A stretch of DNA of 64,000 nucleotides from assembly GCA_023374045.1 (NCBI GenBank), contig CM041782.1:246851882-246915881 (forward strand), written 5' to 3'. Below are positions 1 through 9,690 of this stretch, piece after piece; within the stretch, counting starts at the first letter, position 1, and each line of letters opens with the position of its first letter. The notes beneath the pieces are model-generated. The model had not been told where the DNA came from and ran no database searches. It saw only the letters and a program-made list of their open reading frames with translations. The DNA is from Limonium bicolor. Taxonomy: Eukaryota; Streptophyta; Magnoliopsida; Caryophyllales; Plumbaginaceae. Made by a program: the position numbers and the translations under genes.

Positions 1-280
1 AGTATGATCAATGGTCTATTATTGATCTATCTTACTCCTTCATTGATACTTTCAATGTATACTTACTACTTCATTACTTTCTTACTTGATTATAAAACCA
101 TTCTTTTCTTTACTACTTCTTAAATTTGTTGCCTTACTCATTTACTTACTTTCTTACCATTACCACTTCATTCATGGTGTGCTACTACATATATATGCTT
201 ATATGTATATAGGCATATCTATATATACATATATATACATATGATTACTATAATCATATAATAAAAATATTTTTTTTTAC

Positions 281-680
281 TCGACCGGACTTGCAAGTCC
301 GGTCGCAAGTCCGGTCGATTCCAGTAGCTCACATTACGGGAAAATCTTCTGGTCCGACCAAACTTGCATGTCCAGTCGCAAGTCCGGTCCATTCCAGAAG
401 GTTTCTGCCGGGGAATTTTCTGGTCCGACCGAACTTGCATGTCCGGTCGCAAGTTCGGTCTATTCCAGAAGGCTTCAGACGGGGAATTTTTCTGGTCCGA
501 CCGAACTTGCATGTCCGGTCGCAAGTTTGGTCTATTCCAGAAGGCTACAGACGGGGAATTTTTCTGGTCCGACCGAACTTGCATGTCCGGTCGCAAGTTC
601 GGTCTATTCCAGAAGGTTTCCGTCTTTGTGATTCTGGGCTCGACCGAACTTGCAAGTCCGGTCCGGCCCAGTACTTCAGT
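281..680. repeat. Hairpin-forming GC-rich minisatellite in LTR A1
   Basis: About five to six imperfect copies of a ~60-bp unit rich in CGACCGGACTTGCAAGTCC, each half the reverse complement of the other (ACCGGACTTG/CAAGTCCGGT), so each unit can fold. It is a GC-rich block in otherwise AT-rich sequence. Equivalent blocks with other sequences occur in the other giant LTRs of the window. Confidence 0.8.
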
Positions 681-1458
681 TTAAAAACCTGTTTTCTGTT
701 GGTTTCTTTACCCATTGCTTCCCCAATCTTTACCAATACTTCCCCACATGATTTAGCACTAATTAAGCCCTCTAAATCACCTTAATTCATCCACCAAATT
801 ATTACTCAATCCTAGATACACTTGTACAATTTTTCTCATTCCATTCCTACCCTTACACTTGTTTTCCTCACACCAAATGCTACAGATTTTGGTTTTCTTC
901 ATTATGCTACATATTTTTTTCCTTCAACTCTTAACCTCCATTACTCCCTCAACTAATGCTACTCCTATCATCCAAAATACATTACTTTACATCCTAACTC
1001 CATCCCACTTACAAGCTCCTTTCCAAATCTGTTTCAAACTACAAAACACTCCCATTACACTCCCCAAATACACCTAGTTATCACCTAGGTTACTTCCTCT
1101 CTTAAACAACTTAAGTCCTCTCATTCCTAAGTAAAATTTGACATAGTCTCCCCTATATTTTTAACATTCTCCACACATTATTTCAGTTCAAATATTCTCA
1201 TTCTCACAACCTGTTTACTCAAGCCATTATGCTCACATTTCAACACTACTACAACAACATAAAATTCCTACACATACACATATACTACCCATGGGTTTTT
1301 CCAAGCTTTTAAACATCATTTAAAAACTTCAAAACTGTTACAATTACATTCCTCATTATACTACAACATACTTACTACTTAGTACTCAATACATTACTCA
1401 TTTCACTACTCAAAAACAGTTACAATACAATATACAAACTAATCCAAGGTGAGAGTAT

Positions 1459-1818
1459 TTACCTTGTCTTGCTAGTTTTTCTTTCTTTCCTTTCCTTCTC
1501 TTATTTTCCTCTTTCTTCTCCTTGTTCTTGGTTTTTGCTCAAGGAATGGGCAATGCTACAGCACCCCATACCAATACACACAACTACTTAATACTCATTT
1601 TACACTAACCCTAGAATTTAGATGGTTTAGGGTTTAGAAATAAGTATTACCTTCCAATGGATGAATGAAGTTCTTGACTAGCAAGATAACAAGATTCCTA
1701 GCCCAAAATAGAAGCCAAAATCGGCTGGAGCAAGAAGAACCAAGAGTTCAAAATTTGGAAATTCTTATAATGCAAACAAGGGCTAGAAATGATGGATTTT
1801 CGAATTTCTTTTTACCTC
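1459..1818 (-). promoter_or_regulatory. Triple donor-like AGGTAA cluster in LTR A1
   Basis: On the minus strand, motifs of the type (A/G)AGGTAA occur at 1818-1812, 1653-1647 and 1465-1459, spaced 165 and 188 bp. The same three-motif spacing is found in the LTRs at 34493, 47953 and 63292, and in LTR-B and LTR-C. They match plant 5' splice sites. I infer spliced leader exons inside the LTR; splicing itself is not shown. Confidence 0.4.
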
Positions 1819-2621
1819 AAGATGATAAGAAGGTGAAGGTTCTTCTAATGGTGGACTTGAATCTTCAAATGGAGAATACCCATGGAAATAAAAATGATCA
1901 TTTTAGATTTTTGAAAGGAGGATTGTGTTCTCCTTTGCAAGGGGGTTACAATGGTATAATTTTTGTTGAGTTTGGAGAAGGTTTGAGTGTTCAAAGAGAG
2001 GAGAGAAGATGAGGGTTGTGGGGGTTTCTTCAAACCGCCATGTCCATCGCATGAGGAAGAAGAGAATGGAGAAAATAGAGAAGGAGGGGGAAAAACGTGA
2101 GAGAGAGGGATGGGTAGAGGAGAGAGAGTTTTATTTTGCTTTTTACTTATGTCTTTTATCCTTTAGTGAATTAGGAACAATAAAGAGAGGGGGGGGCTAG
2201 TTAATCGACCTACACACACCCATCCTACAGATTTTTGACTTTTAATTACAAAAGTGGACACACTAAGTTTCTTTATTTGCATTCTCACCCCACAACTTCT
2301 CAGTTTTGACAGTTTTACTAACCGGAACCCGTCTTCCGGAATTTTATCGTTTAATTAATTTTATTGGTTCTAAAGCTTCACTAATATTTATTAGTGACTA
2401 TTTAGTTGACCAAAATTATTACGAGTCTATTTGACCCACTTAAAGTCGCGTTTTCCTGGTTTCCTCGAAAAACGCGCTTTAAGGTTTGTTTATGCTTTTA
2501 ACCCATTTTAAAGGTCCGTTTTCTTCGGGATTTGTTCCCTCATGTTTATTTAAGTGTATCTAAGCCTTTAAAAATTATAATTAGCCTAATTAATCACTGT
2601 TTTTAATTACGGGGTATTTCA

Positions 2622-2633
2622 CTACCCCCCTTA
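2622..2633 (-). other. Polypurine tract of element 1
   Basis: The minus-strand purine run TTAAGGGGGGTAG lies immediately upstream of the 3' LTR start TGAAATACCCC. It is the expected plus-strand primer for reverse transcription, and it fixes the orientation and the LTR edge at 2621. Confidence 0.8.
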
Positions 2634-2667
2634 AAAAGGGGTACGCCCCATACCTTATACAGACAAT

Positions 2668-3094
2668 CTAGTCGGTAAACAACGAAGGGTACTTCGACCT
2701 CATCTTATCCTCTAATTCCCACGTGGCCTCTTCGACATCTTGGTTAGATCAGAGGACCTTCACCAGTCGCACAGACTTATGGCGAGTATCCAGTCTTACT
2801 ATCCAAGATCCTCTGAGGAATCTCCACTGATCTCATATTTGGTTCCAACGTCAACCTCTCAGGCTCTAACACATGAGAGGGGTGGTGCATGTATTTCATT
2901 AGCTGTGAAACATGAAAAACATCATGCACTTTACCCAGCTCAGCAGGTAAATTAGACCTGTAAGCAATTGGGCCCACCCGCTCCGTAATCTCATAAGGAC
3001 TAACAAACTTCGGGCTCAATTTGCCCTTCTGCCCAAACCTAAATACACCTTCATCGGTGAAACCCACAGAAATACCTGGTCGCCCACTGCGCAC
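2668..3094 (-). pseudogene. Integrase tail with GPY/F-like and chromodomain-like segments
   Basis: Shows the GPY/F-like stretch ([16 protein letters not shown]), the conserved HDVFHVSQL motif, then EIPQRILD and, after frame damage and an in-frame TGA, the chromodomain end EEATWELEDKM at about 2730-2695. Chromodomains in this clade direct integration into heterochromatin, which fits the nested surroundings. The last residues before the stop at 2668 are SKYPSLFTD. Confidence 0.75.
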
Positions 3095-4305
3095 TCTAGG
3101 TCTCCTCGTCGAACATCAGCATACGACTTCTGTCTATCTTGAGCAGATTTCATGTTATCCCTGATTTGCTGAACTTCAGCTTTAACCTGTTCTAAGTATT
3201 CTGGTCCTATAATGACCGTCTCACTCGACTCATCCCAGCAGAGTGGTGTACGACATGGTCTACCGTACAACGCTTGAAAAGGTGCCATCTTGATCAAAAC
3301 ATGATAGCTATTGTTGTATGAAAACTCGATCAGATGCAACTTGTCAATCCAACTGCCCTGGAAGTCTAAGGCATATGCCCTTAGCATGTCCTCTAGTGTC
3401 TGAATAGTACGCTCAGTCTAACCATCTGTCTGAGGATGGAACGCGGTACTCAACTTCAGTTCTGTACCCAACGCTTCTCTGGTAGCTCTTCAGTACCTCG
3501 AAAGGAATCTGGTATCTCTATCTGACACTATGGTCTTCGGTATCCCGTGATATCTCATAATTTCCTTCTCAAACAACTCAACTAATTTGGTTACCTTCCA
3601 AGTATCCTTCATCGGTATGAATCGGGCTACTTTGGTAAGGCGATCCACCACCACCCAAATCATGTTCAGACCTCCCCTAGCAGGTGGGAGTCCGACTACG
3701 AAGTCTATCGAAATATCATGAAACTTCCACTCCGGAACTAACATCAACTGTACCATTCCTCCCGGTCGTCGGTGCTCAAATTTCACCTTCTGGCATGTGA
3801 GACACCTCAAGACGAACTCGGTAACATCTGTCTTCATCCCCGACCACCAGAAGTATCTCTTCATGTCTTTATACATCTTAGAGGCTCCCAGATGGATGGA
3901 AATTGAAGAACAGTGTGATTCTCTAAGTATACGGTCTTTCAAATCTGTGCTGCCTCGTGGTATGCATAACCGACCCTTAAGTCTGATCAGATCATCATCA
4001 TGAAGTCTGAAGTCGTATTTCTGACTCTCAAAGGTACCCTCTGTCAGCTTCTGCCTGACCTCTCTCATGTACTCATCTGTCCTCTGAGCCTCTCGCACCT
4101 CATCAACCAAGCTGGGGAAAGAAACTAGCGAATGGAGTGAGTGTGCTCGACGACTCAGGGCGTCCGCTACAACATTGACCTTCCCTTCTTTGTATTGGAG
4201 GTCAATATCATTGTCCTTCAAGAATTCTAACCATCTCCTCTGTCGAAGATTCAACTCCTTCTGAGTGCATATGTATCTCAAGCTCTTATGATCGGTGTAG
4301 ATCAT
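3016..4305 (-). pseudogene. RNase H C-terminus and integrase of element 1
   Basis: The piece at 4305-3490 opens with the RNase H end ([18 protein letters not shown]) and then the integrase: HHCC finger ([16 protein letters not shown]), followed by the catalytic core with the first aspartate in SIDFVVGL and the second in SDRDTRF. A frame break near 3490 and an amber codon near 3418 precede the last catalytic region. It resumes at 3387 (LRAYALDFQGSW, YGRPCRTPLCW). Family function: it inserts the element's cDNA into chromatin. This copy is inactive. Confidence 0.85.
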
Positions 4306-5103
4306 GACACTAACCCCGTATAATTAGTGGCGCCATATCTTCAAAGTGAAGACTACAGCTCCCAGCTCTAAATCATGCGTGGGGTAGTTCTCCTCATGTT
4401 TCTTCAACTGGCGTGAGGCATATGCCACCACCTTGCCATGTTGCATGAGCACGCAGCCCAGCCCTCTGCCAGATGCGTCACAGTAAACCTCAAAGCCCTC
4501 CGTACCGTCTGGAATAGTCAGAACTAGTGCATTGGTCAGTGAGTCCTTCAAACTTTGAAACGATAACTCACAATCATCCGTCCAAACGAACGGTGCATCT
4601 TTCTTCATCAGACTGGTCATTGGCTTTGCGACCTTGCTGAAATCCTTAACAAACCTCCGGTAGTAACCTGCCAAACCAAGGAAGCTCCGAATGTTGGTAA
4701 CTGTCTTCGGTCTTGGCCAAGTACGCACGACATCAATCTTTGATGGATCCACCGAGATCCCAGCATCTGAGATGACATGACCTAGGAAAGAGACCTGGTC
4801 AAGCCAAAACTACACTTGGAGAACTTAGCCTATAGCTGGTTCTCCCTCAGTATCTCTAATACCTTCCTCAGATGTTCCTCATGCTCAGCTTCGATTTTGA
4901 ATATATCAGAATATCATCGATGAATACCACAACCGACTTGTCCAGCTGCTCCCAGAACAAGCAAATCATCAGATCCATAAATTTCACCGGTGCGTTCGAC
5001 AAACCGAACGGCATCACTGTAAACTCATAGTGGTCGTATCGTGTCCGGAATGTCGTCTTCTCAATATCTCCATCCTTAATGGCTATCTAATGATACCCCG
5101 ATC

Positions 5104-6018
5104 TCAGATCAATCTTGGAAAACACGGATGCCCCCTCAACTGATCGAACAGATCATCAATGCGGGGTAGTGGGTACTTATTCTTCACAGTCACTGCATTC
5201 AACTCTCTGTAGACGATGCAGAGGCGGAGACTACCATCCTTCTTCTTCACGAAGAGAACTGGCGCTCCCCATGGTGATACACTCGGTCTTATGAATCCCT
5301 TATCTAGCAAGTCTTTTAACTGATCTTTCAACTCTTTCATTTCTGCCAGAGCCATGCGATATGGTGCTTTGGCTATCGGCCCGGTTCCAGGTAGCAGCTC
5401 GATGGTGAACTCTACCTCCCGAGTGGGTGGCATGCCGGGCAGTTCCCATGGAAATAGATCGGGGAACTCCGACACTACCGGTAAGTCGGTGTCAAACTCG
5501 GGGTCCCTCTCCATGTCCTGGACATAGCAGAGATGTACTTCTTCCTTCCTTCTCAACTCCTTATACATTGCCATAGCGGTGATGATTTTAGTCGAAGGCT
5601 CTCTGGGCCTCTGGCGGTACGATATTGTTACCCCAGACGGACTCCTAAGCAGCAGTCTATGCTCGGCGCAGAGGATACGACCCTTGTGCCGCTCCAACCA
5701 GTTCATCCCAAAGATAACGTCAAATCCCAACTCCCTAAACTCAATAAAAGTGACTGGAATGTCTTCCCCCTTAATTCTGACGATGGATCCTCGGTAGTAG
5801 CGAGTGCAACAAACCTTCTCCTTAGACGGGAGCGTAACTGTGAAGTCGGGTAGCTCATCAGCGTCTAGCCCCAACCTTCTCGCAAAAGATGCCGAGATAA
5901 AGGTGTGCGAGGCCCCTGAGTCGAAGAGAACTGATGCCTCAATCCCATTAATCGGAAAGGTGCCGGTGAGGATAGTACCGCTGGCGTCGGCCTGTGCCTC
6001 TGTAAGTATGCTTAACAC
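5104..6018 (-). pseudogene. Protease and N-terminal RT segment of element 1 pol
   Basis: The longest intact piece of element 1 pol, 304 codons. Residues 29-42 hold the retroviral-type aspartic protease motif ([14 protein letters not shown]). From about residue 185 the linker ([14 protein letters not shown]) leads into the RT fingers ([27 protein letters not shown]). The frame then breaks before the palm. The frame continues upstream without a methionine, as expected for a segment of a polyprotein or a spliced exon. Confidence 0.85.
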
Positions 6019-6199
6019 ACCTTCCGTACCGAGTCCATAACCTAATTGTATTCACAAGCTTCATGAGTAATGATGGTATAACAAGAGTCGTAACAATTAG
6101 CATGAACAACACTATTATTTCATTCATAACCATCTTGTTTACAACATGTGCTTCTTTCTTACATCTCATTCCTTACATCATACTTAAAACATTACATGG

Positions 6200-6939
6200 C
6201 TAATATTGTCTAAAGGTTAGGTTTAACCGCCCTGGTCTCATATGCGTTGCATTGATTACTGCTGACGGTGATGTATTCAGCTTGATTCTCTTAATCCCAT
6301 GGTATAACATCCTTAATTCTCCTCCCAGAACTAATACATCCCCTAACTTAAGTATTAACTTATTTGCACAGTCCGCACGCTTCTGCTCCCCATATAGGAA
6401 CTCTGCATCGTCTCCAATGGACCAAGACACTACGGGTATCCCCCTTTCGAGAGACTCCGTTGTCTCATCCTTGTCCTGATGTAGTCCGAGTCGCCCGTCT
6501 TTCTCGTAGAAGTTCACAATGCAGATGTATGCTTGTATGTCTGGAATCGGGTCAGCTTCCAACTACTGAGCGATCTCCATGACTTGTGTAATAACTGGAT
6601 GGAACTCTTCGGGTATCCCCAATGGTGAGACTCCATCATGTGTTCTCGAGGTCTGGTAAGTCTTGGCATACGGTTTCCAATCCTTGCCTAAGCTCATCAT
6701 CTTTAACTTCATCCTTGCTCCCCCTAGGTACTCCGGTGTATAGAAACCTCCCGGTCCCACTCCTAACTGACTGCATCTCCTGATGATGGCTATTTGTGCT
6801 TCTGGTGTCAGGTATCCCCTTAATAAAATCATACCTGGGCGGATAACTTGACATTGTTCGGTTTGATAGTCTCGGGTCTCGATGTCGGTCTCTTCCAGGT
6901 TAGGTGTTGAAGGTATTGGGTAGCAAATGTTGAAGTTCC
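6200..6939 (-). CDS. AlkB-like 2OG-Fe(II) dioxygenase captured by element 1 (one amber codon)
   Basis: About 245 codons matching plant ALKBH1-type proteins. N-terminal part: FNIC at the exon start, then RPGMILLRGYL, GPGGFYTPEY and MKLKMMSLGKDW. Catalytic part: the iron-binding HxD in GRLGLHQDKDE (His 6481-6479, Asp 6475-6473), GDVLVLGG, the distal histidine in LYHGIKRI (6301-6299), and the 2-oxoglutarate-binding arginines in RPGRLNLTFRQY (6229 and 6211), followed at once by the stop at 6200. All catalytic residues are present. One in-frame TAG at 6565-6563 interrupts it, probably a former CAG. The family oxidatively removes methyl groups from nucleic acids. It lies between the gag zinc knuckles and protease, in a frame different from both, and is bordered by AT-rich intron-like sequence. 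There is no obvious ATG at the exon start, so it is probably expressed by splicing from gag. A role in demethylating the element's RNA or DNA is inference. Confidence 0.85.
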
Positions 6940-7072
6940 CTAAGGTGGTAATAGGTCATATCTTACTTAAGGTCTAATCCTATCTTATTCTCATCTAATT
7001 CATTTATTCACCAAACATGCATGATAATGCGGTAAGCAAGCAATTTTATCACTTAAAGGTTTATAGCGGTAC
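6940..7072 (-). other. Candidate short intron joining gag to AlkB
   Basis: Uses the same donor (after 7073) with an acceptor CACCTTAG ending at 6940. The 133-nt segment is AT-rich, contains stops, and its removal joins gag to the AlkB frame in phase (one base plus two). The predicted AlkB exon starts exactly at the FNIC motif that precedes the domain in plant relatives as I know them. Not shown experimentally. Confidence 0.5.
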
Positions 7073-8470
7073 CTGGCCTCGATGAGGGTTCAAGCTCATC
7101 ATCCCGGTCCACCATGTGTAGTGTGGGTCCAGACTTCTGGACTACCCGTGGGTTCTTGTCTGCAGCTTGTTGTCCTCTCTTCTGACTGTCAGATCCAGCT
7201 CCCTGATCGGTCCTGCCCTTGCCCTTCATTTCAGGTCTAAAGGCTCTACTCTGGGGGTTCCGGAAGCACTCATAAGCTTGGTGCCCGTACACCCCACAAA
7301 AATTACACTCACCTTATTCCCCTTACAATCAACCCCGGGGTGGTCCTTGTGACAGGGGTGACAGTAGTAGCGTCGTTGGTAGCCACCACCGGCCTCCTTC
7401 CCAGTCTCAGGTCCTGATCATTTACAATATTAGTACTCATATTCTTAACGGTTTGCTGAATGTCTCTCAACTCCCTCAATATTAATTTCCTTACCCTTTG
7501 GCGCCCTTGAGCGCAGGGCTTAGCAGCATATGCATAAGTCAATTTCAATGGCTCTTCAGCGGCCTTCTCAGTTCCTTCTTTTCCTTTCTGGTTCTGATTC
7601 TTCTGGGCTTGGGGCTGGTACTTCTGTTTATTGTACCCAGCTTGCCCTTGCTTCTTTGTGCTCTTCCCAGCGTTCTTTCTCTTGGCATTGTCGTCGTCCC
7701 TTAGCTGGACGGTTATCTCAACCTTAGCAGCGGCATGATAGCACTCCTACTTTCCAAAGTATTAGTTTTTCTTATTTCTCACAATCTAAATCTTACTCAC
7801 TTATTAATATCTCAATTTTTCTCATTACCTACAAGGTAGTATAACTCGTCGACCCCATGTCGTAGCGGAGTCGATGGCTAAGCCCGCCATAGAAGCGGTC
7901 CACCAGAATCTGGTATGAATATCCAAGACCCGGCAGAAGACGAAGCAAGACGGTAAACTCTAAGTAATACTCGTCTACCTTCATCTTGTCCGTCTGCTTA
8001 AGCTCGTCCAACTGTAAGCACTTCTTCGTTTGGGCATGGGCGGGGTAGTACTTTTCTCGTAGTAGTGCGGTATACTACTCCCAGCCGAACTCTGGATTGG
8101 CCACATGCTCGGCCCTCACCAGGTTCCACCAATCGCCCGCTGCCCCTTTCAGATAGAATGCAGCCAGGCGCACCTTGATCCCAGCAGGGACATCAAGGGT
8201 CTCGAAGGCGGTCTCCATCTCGGAGATGTACACCTCAAGCTTGGCGGGATCAGTCTCCCCCTTAAAGTGTGCAGGTCAAAGGTCATCCAGACTCTTCACC
8301 CAATTCGGTTCCCGGGGCTGTGGCGGTGGAGGTGGTGCACCCACACCAAGTTGATAACCCATATGCCCTAATGTGGCAGCCACAATCTTCGCGATTGTCT
8401 GCCCTCCCGGTATCTCAGTAGCATCATCGCTTTGGCCACGACCTTGGCTTCCTCTAGGACGTCCTACCAT
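7073..8470 (-). pseudogene. gag: Decayed gag of element 1 with tandem zinc knuckles
   Basis: The ATG at 8470-8468 begins MVGRPRGSQGRG. A TGA near 8277 interrupts it, after which the capsid-like region continues (FETLDVP, GAAGDWWNLV, then VDEYYLEFTVLLRLLPG near 7980). An 82-nt intron-like segment (7828-7747) follows, and then a basic Gln/Lys-rich linker. Two CCHC-type zinc knuckles end the protein: a variant CHPCHKDHPGVDC near 7350 and a canonical CNFCGVYGHQAYEC near 7300, with a one-base deletion between them. The tail ends at the donor-like site 7073/7072. Gag packages the element RNA; this copy is broken. Confidence 0.85.
7747..7828 (-). other. 82-nt intron-like segment inside gag
   Basis: Minus strand: TAG|GTAATG donor at 7829/7828, a textbook plant branch-site motif ACTAAT about 20 nt before the acceptor AAAGTAG at 7747. 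It is strongly AT-rich against GC-balanced gag on both sides. Gag homology stops at 7829 and resumes at 7746 in the same phase. The exon-final TAG (probably a former CAG) creates a stop only in this decayed copy. An intron inside gag is unusual for an LTR retrotransposon. Confidence 0.6.
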
Positions 8471-8688
8471 CTGAACAAGCACAACTCACATTAGGTCTGT
8501 ATTCACCACGGTTTTGGTTCAAGAATTTATAACGTCCGTAGAAGGTAAAGACGATCCACACTTAATAGTGGTCATCTGACTCTACTCACTCTAACTTCTC
8601 ACACCCTTAGCCCATTACTTATATCTGAACTCATATCTTAACTCGGTGGTCACCTATGTCCGGTATTTCTTGATCAGAGCGTAACTAC

Positions 8689-8700
8689 GCTCTGATACCA
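8689..8700 (-). other. Primer binding site (initiator tRNA-Met), element 1
   Basis: The minus strand reads TGGTATCAGAGC, the sequence complementary to the 3' end of plant initiator tRNA-Met. It lies five bases from the 5' LTR edge (8706). Confidence 0.9.
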
Positions 8701-8705
8701 CTTTT

Positions 8706-8952
8706 TGTGACACCCCGTCCTAAGCCAATCGTGGTTATCACAAACTTAACAACTTAATCATAAACATCGCAGCGGATTAAACTAACACCGAGACCTTGCC
8801 ATGGTCTGATCAACGGAACATACCGAACTTACTTACTTACAAATGCTTACCCAAAAGGAATATACCAACTATCCAAAACATTCACCAACCGAGTTCATAG
8901 TATCTCCGTTAACAACATAACTACTATCAGTTTTAATATCAACAGACGGGAG
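8706..8952 (-). repeat. 5' LTR of element 1, proximal part (subfamily B)
   Basis: Starts (plus strand) TGTGACACCCC at 8706, next to the primer site. The sequence is alignable with the beginnings of LTR-C (20400 region) and LTR-D (48717). It is broken at 8952/8953 by the palindromic insertion and resumes at 16468; the combined distances match those in LTR-D. Confidence 0.75.
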
Positions 8953-9690
8953 TGCCCTTTTCGGTGACATTTTGTGCTTAAATGTTTAATCTCTCTCCTT
9001 ATCATGCGTTTGTCCAATTCAAATATTATGGACCCTTTATATGTGGGTTGTACTCTTTAAGAATAAATATTGTTATGAATTGTAGGATAAATGGTACAAA
9101 TTTTAAAATTTTGATTACTTTTGAGGAGCATTTTATATGCGGTGTGACCAAATAATCTGCAAATGGTTGGATTTTATTGCTCAGGGTTTCTTTCTGTCTT
9201 CTCTCTTAGGGATTGCTAAGGGGTGCTTCTCTGTTAAAAAAAAAAGAAAGAAAGAAAAATACAAAATAATAAGGGACTTGCGAGACACCATTGGTAACCA
9301 ACAAAAGAGAGTTGAGCGTTCTTAAATACAAAGGCGTGATGCTTACATTTTCTCATTCCTTATGCAAAAGTGAAACAAATACATGAATCTATTTTTCCTT
9401 TTGTTTTCTCCTAAATGCCTATTCTTGAGAGAAGTTGGCCATGGTAAAAGTTCTCAGAGTCACACAAAAGAAACATTGAAGTACCTTAGATCATACCCCG
9501 AAACTCTATATTTTATTTTTGCCCTGAGCACACCTATGCCACCAGCAGTTAATTTTTCACACTCCTCAATAAGTTTAAAGATCATGTTTATCCTACCCTT
9601 CATAATAATATTTGTTAGTATTGAGCATTCCCTACTTACTTGGGTACGTGGTTTTGCTTGAGGACAAGCAAAAAGATAAGTGTGGGGGTG
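8953..9690 (+). repeat. Segment X copy 1 (3' internal region with polypurine tract)
   Basis: Nearly identical to 12649-13339 as a direct repeat. It ends with the Athila/Tat-type tail TTGCTTGAGGACAAGCAA (about 9653-9670) and a purine tract AAGTGTGGGGG just before the LTR start TGATAAG at 9691. No gene: the short frames in it are not conserved proteins. Confidence 0.75.

Larger units (their letters stand above)
1..2621 (-). repeat. 3' LTR of element 1 (subfamily A, partial)
   Basis: The LTR ends (plus strand) with GGGGTATTTCA at 2611-2621, directly beside the polypurine tract, so it is the 3' LTR of the minus-strand element. Its reverse complement is clearly homologous to the LTR starts at 47193 and, less closely, 33536 and 62357. 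It contains no gene; open frames at 291-785 come from the minisatellite. It holds an AT microsatellite near 190-240, the hairpin minisatellite at 281-680 and three AAGGTAA-type donor motifs. It is not the same subfamily as the 5' LTR of the same element. Confidence 0.8.
2668..6041 (-). pseudogene. pol: Decayed chromovirus pol (PR-RT-RNaseH-IN-chromodomain)
   Basis: Aspartic protease comes first, with the catalytic DSGA motif near 5922-5911. The N-terminal half of reverse transcriptase follows, then a frame break near 5104. The RT active site FIDDILIYS is readable at about 4898-4924, then RNase H at 4752-4140 ([13 protein letters not shown] and YTDHKSL, split by a TAA near 4320). The integrase follows, with an HHCC zinc finger (RCLTCQ) and the first two acidic residues ([12 protein letters not shown]); its third acidic region (DG-stop-TERT) holds an in-frame TAG near 3418. 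A GPY/F-like module and a chromodomain-like tail (EEATWELEDKM) end at a stop at 2668. The frame opens after a stop at 6052, consistent with entry through the splice-like acceptor at 6042/6041. Several breaks make this copy nonfunctional. Confidence 0.9.
6042..7072 (-). other. Candidate alternative intron containing AlkB (long form)
   Basis: Donor CCAG|GTACCG after 7073 at the end of gag; acceptor ACAATTAG at 6042, followed by the pol frame from 6041. The upstream exon ends one base into a codon and the downstream exon supplies two bases, so removal of these 1031 nt would join gag to pol in frame. The stretch 6042-6199 after the AlkB stop is AT-rich and carries CTAAT-type branch sequence on the minus strand. 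This is an inference from sites and phase; no transcript evidence is available. Confidence 0.5.

Noticed and set aside
219..785. Open frames 291-785, 364-684, 368-631 and the minus frame 219-596
   Set aside because: They are translations of the GC-rich hairpin minisatellite in several frames; no protein features.
5948..6169. 73-codon minus-strand frame between AlkB and protease
   Set aside because: It lies mostly in the AT-rich intron-like segment, overlaps the protease start in another frame, and has no recognisable domain.
9137..9661. Frames in segment X (and the copies at 12833-13426)
   Set aside because: Conserved only because the DNA is duplicated; composition is that of 3' untranslated Athila/Tat sequence and no domain is visible.
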